From Acidobacteriota bacterium (lineage in GTDB: Bacteria; Acidobacteriota; Terriglobia; Acidiferrales; UBA7541), in the NCBI GenBank assembly GCA_013289825.1, contig JABCZF010000029.1:1-60440 (forward strand): a stretch of 60,440 nucleotides of DNA, written 5' to 3'. The notes below the pieces were generated by a model. That model was not told the DNA's origin. It did no database searches and saw only the letters and a list, made by a program, of their open reading frames with translations. Within the stretch, counting starts at the first letter, position 1. Each line of letters starts with the position of its first letter. The position numbers and the translations under genes are program-made. Positions 54,314 to 60,440 of the stretch are shown here, piece by piece.

Positions 54314-55179
54314 TGGTGCAGAAGGAGGAAAGGGAAGTACAGAAGAAGAACGGTGACGTTGCGGCGTTTTTTGATTTGGATGGGACGTTGATGCCACGGC
54401 CGTCGATGGAGAAGCAATTTTTTTCGATGCTGAGGTTTAGGCGGATCATTGGGATTCGAAATTATTTCTTGTGGCTCGCGGGAGCGATGCGGCTCATGCC
54501 GCGGGGGATCAGTCAGATCATGTACGCAAACAAGATGTATTTGCGGGGCGTGCCAGTGGATGTGGAAGGTGGTGGGACAGACCTTCCTGGCTGTCTGTGC
54601 GCGAGAGATAAGGCAGGAAAAAATGCAGAAAGAAAGAGTCAGGCAAGAATGCCTGTCCCACTCTATCCTCAGGCGGTGGAGCGCGTGGCGTGGCATGCAG
54701 AACGCGGGCACTTGATTGTGATTGTGAGCGGCACGCTGGAGATGTTGGCGGAGCGAGCAGCGTGCTTGCTGGAAGCCGCGCTTCTCGGACACGTGCTGAC
54801 GAGCAAAATTCGCGTTTGTGCAACGCGGCTCGAAGAAAAAAGGGGACGATGGACGGGACGGATCGTGGGAGAAGCGATGTTTGGTGAGGCCAAGGCGCGG
54901 GTCATCGGGCGAATTGCGGCGGAAGCCCATTTGGATTTGCAGCGATGTTACGCCTATGGAGACTGTTCGAGTGACCAGTGGATGCTTGAAGCGGTCGGAA
55001 AGCCCGCGGCAGTCAATCCATCGAATGACTTGGCGCGTATCGCTCGGAGGAAGGACTGGGCCGTGCTGCTGTGGGGAGAAGAAGAGGATTTTACGCAGAG
55101 GACGCGGAAGGCGCAGAGGTGGGAACAAGCCGGCGAAAAATTGACGGCCGAGCACGGGAAATCCGGATTCCGGGCATGA
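54313..55179 (+). CDS. HAD-IB family phosphatase carrying an in-frame palindromic insertion
   Basis: A 288-residue HAD hydrolase: motif I FFDLDGTLMP (Asp21, Asp23), motif II VSGT (Ser139), motif III/IV AYGDCSSDQWML (near 215). The HAD-IB plan includes PgpC-type phosphatidylglycerophosphate phosphatases, which would fit a CDP-alcohol transferase neighbour. Residues 87-117, in the cap region, are encoded by a 90-base palindromic element (54572-54661) and contain a low-complexity GGGTDLPGCLCARDKAGK segment; relatives have a shorter native stretch here, so activity is uncertain. The final 30 residues come from a 9-base repeat. Start overlaps the previous stop. Confidence 0.85.
   Translation: MVQKEEREVQKKNGDVAAFFDLDGTLMPRPSMEKQFFSMLRFRRIIGIRNYFLWLAGAMRLMPRGISQIMYANKMYLRGVPVDVEGGGTDLPGCLCARDKAGKNAERKSQARMPVPLYPQAVERVAWHAERGHLIVIVSGTLEMLAERAACLLEAALLGHVLTSKIRVCATRLEEKRGRWTGRIVGEAMFGEAKARVIGRIAAEAHLDLQRCYAYGDCSSDQWMLEAVGKPAAVNPSNDLARIARRKDWAVLLWGEEEDFTQRTRKAQRWEQAGEKLTAEHGKSGFRA
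54572..54661. repeat. Palindromic element of 90 bp inside the HAD gene
   Basis: The ends are imperfect inverted repeats: 54572-54593 begins GTGGGACAG, and the reverse complement of 54640-54661 begins GTGGGACAG too; 18 of 22 positions agree. The interior is purine-rich and has no gene. The span is exactly 30 codons, so the host frame stays open. The same GGGACAG core occurs in the next gene (55494-55517). No target-site duplication is obvious. Confidence 0.75.
55093..55119. repeat. Three tandem 9-bp units, consensus RCGCRGARG
   Basis: ACGCAGAGG, ACGCGGAAG and GCGCAGAGG run head to tail near the 3' end of the HAD gene and encode T-Q-R, T-R-K, A-Q-R. The unit is three codons long, so copy-number change would keep the frame. 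Similar CGCAGAGG runs are, as I recall, dispersed in several bacterial phyla; this was not checked. Confidence 0.6.
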
Positions 55180-56273
55180 ACAGATCGAGGAGAAATGAGT
55201 TCAAAGAGCAAGAGTATGCGATCGCCTGGCGCGAGGGCCTGGTTCAGAGCCCCGAGACCGCGGCGCTTGTTGAACCGCTTGGACCAAGCATAACTAGACT
55301 GGCGCTGCGGGAAATGGCGGGCGCGTGGGCGGCGTGCGGGACGTTTGAGTGGGTGGCGTTGGGGTACTTGGGAGTTTCGAGTGTCTTGATCCTTTTTTTC
55401 GCCGAGAATTTGGTGCATCCGGCACGGTTGATCGGGATGCAGGTTTTTGTGGCCGTGGTGATTTTGGTTTTGTGCAGGGCCAAGGCCAGAACCGGGACAG
55501 ACGGGAGTGTCGGTCCTACTTCCTGGCATTTTTGGCGGTGTTGGTATCCGCATTTGTTTTTTTTATTTTGCTTTGAAGAGATGGGGCGGCTGGTGCATTT
55601 GGTGCAGCCGGGGTGGCAGGACGCGAAGTTGATTGCGTTTGATCATTGGCTTACCGGAGTGAATCCTTCGCTCTGGCTGGAGCGCTTTGCGCATCCGGCG
55701 CTCAACGAGTTCATGCAGTTTGCTTACTTTACCTATTTTTTGTTTTTGCTGATTTTGGGCGCGATTCTTTATCACCGACGAGAATGGGAAAGCTATTGGG
55801 CGGTAATGACGTACTCGGCGGTTGGCTATTCGCTGGGGTACATCATCGCTATGCTCTTTCCGGTCGAGAGTCCGTGGTTCACGTTTGCGGGAATGTGGCA
55901 CGGCGAATTGGCTGGCGGGCCGTTCACCGCGGTGATCGATTTCATTGAGAAGTGCGGCCGCGTGCATGGAGCGGCGTTTCCGTCGCAACACGTTGCGGGA
56001 GCGATGGCGGCGTTGTGGGGCGCGTGGCGGCACCGGCGGTGGCTTTTCTGGGTGTTTCTCCCGTTCGTTTTTTGCATGTGCGCTTCGACGGTGTACGTGC
56101 GAAACCACTATGTGGCGGATGTTTTCGCGGGGATGGTCACCGGGACGTTTGGGTATGTCATTGGCTGCTGGCTGATGGTGCGATCTGTGCCAGAGCAGGA
56201 CGGCAGCGCCGAGACGGAACTCTCTTCTGCCACGAGGTCTCTAGTAGAGCCCCCCCGCATCCCCCAGGTGTGA
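55176..56273 (+). CDS. PAP2-type enzyme, AUR1/inositol-phosphotransferase-like
   Basis: A 365-residue membrane protein with about six helices and the late PAP2 motifs GAAFPSQHVAGAMAAL (His272) and VRNHYVADVFAG (His311, Asp315); this form is close to the PAP2_3 branch that includes AUR1-like inositol phosphotransferases. It likely hydrolyses or transfers a phospho-head-group on the outer side of the inner membrane. ATGA overlap with the HAD gene sets the start. Residues near 106-117 (KARTGTDGSVGPTSW) come from a short palindromic element (55494-55517). Confidence 0.85.
   Translation: MNRSRRNEFKEQEYAIAWREGLVQSPETAALVEPLGPSITRLALREMAGAWAACGTFEWVALGYLGVSSVLILFFAENLVHPARLIGMQVFVAVVILVLCRAKARTGTDGSVGPTSWHFWRCWYPHLFFLFCFEEMGRLVHLVQPGWQDAKLIAFDHWLTGVNPSLWLERFAHPALNEFMQFAYFTYFLFLLILGAILYHRREWESYWAVMTYSAVGYSLGYIIAMLFPVESPWFTFAGMWHGELAGGPFTAVIDFIEKCGRVHGAAFPSQHVAGAMAALWGAWRHRRWLFWVFLPFVFCMCASTVYVRNHYVADVFAGMVTGTFGYVIGCWLMVRSVPEQDGSAETELSSATRSLVEPPRIPQV
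55494..55517. repeat. Short palindromic element inside the PAP2 gene
   Basis: GGGACAGAC (55494-55502) and GTCGGTCCT (55509-55517) form a stem with seven of nine Watson-Crick matches around a six-base loop; the span of 24 bases is eight codons. The arm core GGGACAG is shared with the element at 54572-54661 in the gene just upstream. Confidence 0.6.
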
Positions 56274-56344
56274 CCGAAGCTGTGAAGTTAAGGTATGAAA
56301 GGAATGGAATTGCAGGCGTCGCTGGGTGTTGGATAGTTACTCGT

Positions 56345-56474
56345 TGTGGATAAAAGAGGAAGTGTTGGGGTGGCGCAGAGGTATCGCCCACCATGCACAA
56401 CATAAATGGGGTTTTCGATTCCTGTTATCTGCTCTCCATGTAACTCAAATGTGGAGTCGGCTTAGGTCTCCACA
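56345..56474. promoter_or_regulatory. Intergenic region with a consensus DnaA box and an inverted repeat
   Basis: TGTGGATAA (56345-56353) is a perfect DnaA-box sequence. TGTGGAG (56450-56456) and CTCCACA (56468-56474) form an inverted repeat 100 bases further on. The gap 56274-56504 lies between convergent genes, so these sites are not obviously promoters. A single DnaA box is weak evidence of replication control. Confidence 0.3.
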
Positions 56475-56504
56475 TACGAGGAGTTTCTTGAGGCTTGCCC
56501 GCGT

Positions 56505-56888
56505 TCAGGGGAGGGAGACGATCAGGGTGTAGATTCCGAGAGTTGTGCCGAGGGGTAGGTCAGAGAGGGAGAGGAAGGCGGCGACTAGAGAGAGCGTGCG
56601 GGCGCCAGACTTTCCGGCGAGCAGAGCTAATCCTGCAAATAGTCCGAGGACGCCGGAGAGTGCGGTCACGATGATGGCGGCGATGTAGAGGATGTGGAAT
56701 GTGTTCATGAGCGTGTACGGATCGGGGACCCGGGTCAGGAGCGCGCCGAACATTACCGTGGCTGTGCCAGTGTAGAGGACCAGGAGGATTACGGCTACCA
56801 GGCGGAGGATGGCGTAGACGATCCACAGTGCGCCTAGGGTGCTGGAGTTTGCGCGCGGGTTTCTTGCCGCTACGGCGTTGCTGGACAT
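56505..56888 (-). CDS. Small four-helix membrane protein of unknown function
   Basis: A 127-residue protein with four hydrophobic segments: GALWIVYAILRLVAVILLVL, a middle pair (HILYIAAIIVTALSGVLGLF, LALLAGKSGARTL) and SLVAAFLSLSDLPLGTTLGI. No domain recognised; this type of small protein is common in acidobacterial genomes as I recall. It lies 145 bases before the symporter stop on the same strand but is probably separate. Confidence 0.7.
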   Translation of the reverse strand: MSSNAVAARNPRANSSTLGALWIVYAILRLVAVILLVLYTGTATVMFGALLTRVPDPYTLMNTFHILYIAAIIVTALSGVLGLFAGLALLAGKSGARTLSLVAAFLSLSDLPLGTTLGIYTLIVSLP

Positions 56889-57033
56889 ACGTGCTCCTTG
56901 CGCGTTGGGCGTTTGGACTATCCGCCTCGATCAATCCGTCTTGAGATTGCCTTGGGCCCGTGTTGCGCTGCGCAGAAGTTTAACATTGCATCAAGCAAAT
57001 GCGCGTTGCGTAGATGCTGTACGATTCGAGCCG

Positions 57034-58989
57034 CTAGGACTCGACTTGGGGCCTGGCGGTTGGCAAAGGAGCCGAGCTGGGGTCGGTGCCGGAGAGGGTT
57101 TGCCAGCCACGGCGACTGAGGCTCCAATAGATGAAGTAGCCGGAGAGGGTGGCGGCGATTAGGAGGACGATGCCTGTTAGCCAGTCGTGAAGGGCGAATT
57201 CACCGATGGAGAACATCGAGCAGTACACCAGGGCGCAGCCCATGATCCAGTCGAAGGCGTTGGCGGAGAGGTCGCGGACGGGGATGACCTCGGGAGCCAG
57301 GGCGGCGATGTGCTTCCAGCCGTGGATGGTGGGGCGGACACGGCGGTAGAACTGGACGAGTTTGGCTTCGGGCTCGGGCTTGGTGATTAGTGTGGTGACG
57401 AGCCAGACGATGGTTGTGGCTGCGGTGGTGATTAGGGCGGTTTTGGCGAAGACCACCGAGTTGTTGCCGGCGAATTGGATGCGGGTGAGCGACATGGAGA
57501 CTACAAACGCGGCGATCATGGAGGAGATTTCGCTCCAGGCGTTGATGCGCCACCAGTACCAGCGGAGAAGGAGGACAGAGCCGGTGCCGGCGCCCATGCC
57601 AAGGAGGAGTTGCCAGGCGGATTGGATGCTGGTGATGTTGGCGGCGGCGTAACCGCTGAGGATGACCAGCAGAACGATGATTACTTTGCTGACGAAGACG
57701 TAGTGTTTGTCGCTGGCTTTGCGGACCAGGAAGCGGCGGTAGAAATCGTTGATGAGATAGGACGTGCCCCAGTTTAGTTGTGTGCCTACCGTGGACATGA
57801 AGGCGGCTAGGAAGGCGGCGATCATGAGGCCGCGCAGGGCGGGCGGGAGAAAATCGCGGAGAACCATGACGTAACCTTTTTCGGGTTCGGCGGCGAATTC
57901 GGTGCTGGGATGAAGGCCACCGTGGGGGGAATAGACGGCCACGGCAACCAAGCCGGTGATGATCCAGGGCCAAGAGCGCATGGCGTAGTGCGCGATATTG
58001 AACCAGAGCGTGGCGCCCAGGGAATTTTTTTCGTCCTTGGCGCTGAACATGCGTTGGGCGACGTAGCCGCCGCCGCCGGGCTCGGCGCCCGGATACCAAC
58101 TGGCCCACCATTGAACGGCTAGATAGAGCGCGAAGGTGATTACTGGGAGAGTCCAGAGGGCATCGGTGGTCCAGCCTAGATGGAACGAGGGGAAGAAGGA
58201 AAGCATGGAGCCGGTTGCTTCGCCGGATTGGCGGGCTACGGCGTCGACGTGAGAGAGCTGGATTTTCAGGAGCGCCATGCCGCCCATTTTAGCGACCGCG
58301 ATCCAGGCCAGGACAACAATCATGGTCATTTTCAGGGCGAATTGGAAGAGGTCGGTGACTAGCACGCCCCAGAGACCGCCGATGAACGTATAAATGCCGG
58401 TGAAGGGGACCAGCAGGAGGACGCAGATGAGGAGAGCCGTGTGTTCGGGTGCGCCGAGCGTGTAGGTTGTGAGGTTGTGGCCGCCCAGGCCGATAGAAAG
58501 GACGCGTCCTTGGGCGATGGCGCCGCCTAGGAGGACGGTGGTGATGCTGATCATGGCTTTGATGACCCAGCCGAGGATGAGGCAGTTCATCAGCGCGCCT
58601 AGATAAATGGCGCGGAAGCCGCGGAGGAAGGCGGCGGGCTTACCTTGGTAGCGGAGCTCCACGAATTCGACGTCGGTGAGGATTTCGGAGCGGCGCCAGT
58701 AGCGCGCGAAGAAAAAGACGGTCATCATGCCGCAGAGGCATTGCGACCACCACAGCCAGTTGCCGGAGATGCCGTTGCGGGCGACCAGGCCGGTAACCAG
58801 CAGCGGCGTGTCGGCGGCGAAGGTGGTCGCGACCATGGAGGTGCCGGCAAGCCACCAGGACACGTTGCGGCCGGAGACGAAAAATTCTTCGGTGCTGCCG
58901 GAGGAGCGGCGGCGGTAGTAGAGGCTGATCAGGAGATTGAGGAGCAGGTAGGCGGCGATGACCATCCAATCGGTGGCGGTGAGGACCAT
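57034..58989 (-). CDS. Sodium:solute symporter family transporter
   Basis: A 651-residue protein with 13-15 membrane helices. The SSS family signature is seen in the first part (YYRRRSSGSTEEFFVSGRNV, WWLAGTSMVATTFAADTPLL) and the body (TFIGGLWGVLVTDLFQFALK). Substrates in this family range from sugars and amino acids to nucleosides and sialic acid, so specificity is open. It is divergent from nagB, which suggests, but does not show, an amino-sugar substrate. Confidence 0.9.
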   Translation of the reverse strand: MVLTATDWMVIAAYLLLNLLISLYYRRRSSGSTEEFFVSGRNVSWWLAGTSMVATTFAADTPLLVTGLVARNGISGNWLWWSQCLCGMMTVFFFARYWRRSEILTDVEFVELRYQGKPAAFLRGFRAIYLGALMNCLILGWVIKAMISITTVLLGGAIAQGRVLSIGLGGHNLTTYTLGAPEHTALLICVLLLVPFTGIYTFIGGLWGVLVTDLFQFALKMTMIVVLAWIAVAKMGGMALLKIQLSHVDAVARQSGEATGSMLSFFPSFHLGWTTDALWTLPVITFALYLAVQWWASWYPGAEPGGGGYVAQRMFSAKDEKNSLGATLWFNIAHYAMRSWPWIITGLVAVAVYSPHGGLHPSTEFAAEPEKGYVMVLRDFLPPALRGLMIAAFLAAFMSTVGTQLNWGTSYLINDFYRRFLVRKASDKHYVFVSKVIIVLLVILSGYAAANITSIQSAWQLLLGMGAGTGSVLLLRWYWWRINAWSEISSMIAAFVVSMSLTRIQFAGNNSVVFAKTALITTAATTIVWLVTTLITKPEPEAKLVQFYRRVRPTIHGWKHIAALAPEVIPVRDLSANAFDWIMGCALVYCSMFSIGEFALHDWLTGIVLLIAATLSGYFIYWSLSRRGWQTLSGTDPSSAPLPTARPQVES

Positions 58990-59047
58990 TTTTCGTTTTG
59001 CTCCGCTAGATGCGCGTACTGTTGGTGCGTAAGGCGGCCCCGAATAC

Positions 59048-59161
59048 TGCTATATAGCTCTGAAAATGCGCGCTAAATTGGATGGGCCATTCTACTCCCC
59101 TTGGAATTTCGAGGATTTTGCGAAAGGCTTTAGGACATGCGGAGACTTGGTATATATAGCA
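59048..59161. promoter_or_regulatory. Divergent promoter region with inverted TGCTATATA sites
   Basis: TGCTATATA (59048-59056) and its reverse complement TATATAGCA (59153-59161) lie 96 bases apart in the 299-base gap between the symporter and nagB. Both contain a TATAT core that could act as -10 boxes for the divergent genes or as operator half-sites. Nothing else was recognised in the gap. Confidence 0.35.
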
Positions 59162-59288
59162 CCGACTGGCATAGTGTTGTGTTGCCGATGCCGATAGTAC
59201 ACGGGAAAGGCTGGAGCGGGCAACGTTGGGCTGTTTGTTTTGCACTAGCTGATGTGAGATTGCGGGGAGCGGAAAAAATGGCGGGGAA

Positions 59289-60083
59289 ATGCTGGTACTT
59301 CTGAATTCGAGCTATGAGGAACTGAGCCGAGAGGCGGCACGGATTGTTGAAGGAGCGGTGAGGAGTAAGCCGTCCGTGACGTTGGGGCTGGCTACCGGTA
59401 GCACTACGTTGGGGATGTACAAGGAACTGGGGCGGCTGCACCGGGAGCAGGCGCTGGATTTTTCGAAGGTGGCGACGTTTAACCTGGACGAGTATTTGGG
59501 GTTGGCGGCGGAACATCCGCAAAGTTTTCATTGTTTCATGTGGGAGAATTTTTTTGCGCACGTGAATGTTGAGCCGGGGAACATTCATATTCCTGATGGG
59601 ACCATTGCGGGCGACTATGAGGAATACTGCTCCGCGTATGAGCGCGCGATTCGCGAGGCGGGTGGGATTGATTTGCAGATTTTGGGAATCGGGCGGAATG
59701 GGCATGTCGGATTTAATGAGCCGACTTCGAGTTTTGGGTCGAGGACGCGGTTGAAGGTTTTGACGAACGAGACGCTTGAAGATAACCGCAGGTTTTTTGG
59801 TGCAGGAGAAGAGATGCCGCAGTGCGCGATCACCATGGGGATCGGAACGATTCTTGAAGCCAAGAAAATTTTGTTGCTGGCGACGGGGGCGGCCAAGGCG
59901 GAGACCGTCGCTGAGGCAATTGAAGGACCGATTACGGCGTCGGTAACGGCTTCGTGTTTGCAGCTGCATCCGGACGCTACGTTTGTGATCGACGAGGCGG
60001 CCGGGGCGCGGTTGAAGCAGCGGGACTATTACCGGCGCGTGATGGAGATGACCGCGCGGTTCACTCCTAACCGATTGCTGTGA
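59289..60083 (+). CDS. nagB: Glucosamine-6-phosphate deaminase
   Basis: A 264-residue NagB. Conserved parts: LGLATGSTTLGMYKEL for phosphate and ring binding, ATFNLDEYLGL (Asp67, equivalent to the E. coli catalytic base Asp72), LGIGRNGHVGFNEPTSSFGS (His139, Glu144, equivalent to His143 and Glu148). It converts glucosamine-6-phosphate to fructose-6-phosphate and ammonia, joining amino-sugar use to glycolysis. No nagA or nagC is in the window; the divergent symporter could supply substrate. GGGGAA box precedes the ATG. Confidence 0.95.
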   Translation: MLVLLNSSYEELSREAARIVEGAVRSKPSVTLGLATGSTTLGMYKELGRLHREQALDFSKVATFNLDEYLGLAAEHPQSFHCFMWENFFAHVNVEPGNIHIPDGTIAGDYEEYCSAYERAIREAGGIDLQILGIGRNGHVGFNEPTSSFGSRTRLKVLTNETLEDNRRFFGAGEEMPQCAITMGIGTILEAKKILLLATGAAKAETVAEAIEGPITASVTASCLQLHPDATFVIDEAAGARLKQRDYYRRVMEMTARFTPNRLL

Positions 60084-60131
60084 AATTTTCCACCAAAGAT
60101 GCTAAGGCCGAACGATCACCACTTGCCGGCA

Positions 60132-60440
60132 CTACCTGATGCGAAAGGTCACTTCGATCGGAACGAGTGTAGCGACTGGGGTACCGTCCGCGTCTTTGGC
60201 GGGTCGGAATTGCCATTTTTTCACTGTTTCGATGGCGCTCTGTTCGAGGCCGTAGCCGGCCTTTCTCACTACCGAAATATTCTCCGCTCGGCCGTCCGCA
60301 GTCACGACAACTTGCAGGACCACGGTGCCGTTAAACTTTGCTGCCCTCGCTTCTTGCGTGTAGTTGGGGCTTGGGCAGTACACGCACGCGGGAACCGTCA
60401 CTCCTCCCGCTCCCGGACGCGCAATTCCAGCCAACGCTGC
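60132..60440 (-). CDS. TonB C-terminal domain protein (5' end outside the window)
   Basis: The last 100 or so residues of a TonB-like protein: PSPNYTQEARAAKFNGTVVL, VVTADGRAENISVVRKAGYG, AIETVKKWQFRPAKDADGTP. The frame stays open to the edge of the window, so the gene continues and its N-terminal membrane helix cannot be seen. The PNYTQEAR start and the KWQFRPA motif are typical of the TonB C-terminal domain. Convergent with nagB. Confidence 0.85.
   Translation of the reverse strand, partial: AALAGIARPGAGGVTVPACVYCPSPNYTQEARAAKFNGTVVLQVVVTADGRAENISVVRKAGYGLEQSAIETVKKWQFRPAKDADGTPVATLVPIEVTFRIR

Overview
The window looks like part of a chromosome of an Acidobacteriota member, probably Terriglobia-like; this is inferred from gene content, not from a marker-gene search. 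The main clues are two large MacB/FtsX-type orphan permeases of the acidobacterial kind (one coupled to a PadR repressor), two ECF sigma/anti-sigma pairs, DUF4097 surface proteins, several exported proteins of unknown role, moderately high GC, and short dispersed repeats of a kind I recall from such genomes. No plasmid, phage, transposase, CRISPR array or tRNA was recognised.

Layout. 1-490: the 3' end of a 23S rRNA gene, a 5S rRNA gene and a strong terminator. 766-9268: a Tat-exported aminotransferase, a PilZ protein, an orphan xylose-type binding protein, a PadR/permease pair, an ArsR-SRPBCC-VOC operon and a PAP2 enzyme. 9315-18297: a three-domain lysophospholipid flippase/acyltransferase/acyl-ACP synthetase, an M14 peptidase, an SDR, a Dabb protein and a membrane protein. 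18487-25934: an M48 protease and a TonB-like protein facing a sigma factor, its anti-sigma factor with a Ycf48-like output domain, and a DUF4139 protein. 26038-31752: a methyltransferase, a RidA-like protein, and a homocysteine block (cystathionine beta-synthase, a small membrane protein, homocysteine methyltransferase/MTHFR), then DUF2062. 31817-37855: an NTF2-like protein, a DUF1801 protein, a repeat-rich non-coding stretch, and a second sigma/anti-sigma pair followed by two DUF4097 proteins. 37925-46428: a TfoX-like protein, FabH, OsmC, a decayed TPR gene, a large GAF/GGDEF/HD-GYP receptor and glutamyl-tRNA synthetase. 46550-53235: a second orphan permease, an AsmA-like protein and a periplasmic thiol-redox operon that includes a frataxin homologue. 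53642-56273: a three-gene lipid-head-group operon. 56505-60440: a small membrane protein, a sodium:solute symporter, NagB and the C-terminal part of a TonB protein.

The most unusual signal is in the 53.6-56.3 kb lipid operon. Two adjacent reading frames carry short palindromic elements that share a GGGACAG core and leave the frame open. In the HAD phosphatase gene the element is a 90-nt (30-codon) unit bounded by imperfect 22-bp inverted repeats. The 3' end of the same gene is built from a tandem 9-bp repeat. This resembles the gene-internal palindromic elements of Rickettsia, but in an unrelated phylum.

Also notable: an apparent reversal of strand base composition near 31.75 kb that does not depend on gene orientation; an envelope-sensing sigma module whose anti-sigma factor has an exported Ycf48-like domain; and frataxin placed inside a CcdA-TlpA/DsbD-alpha operon.
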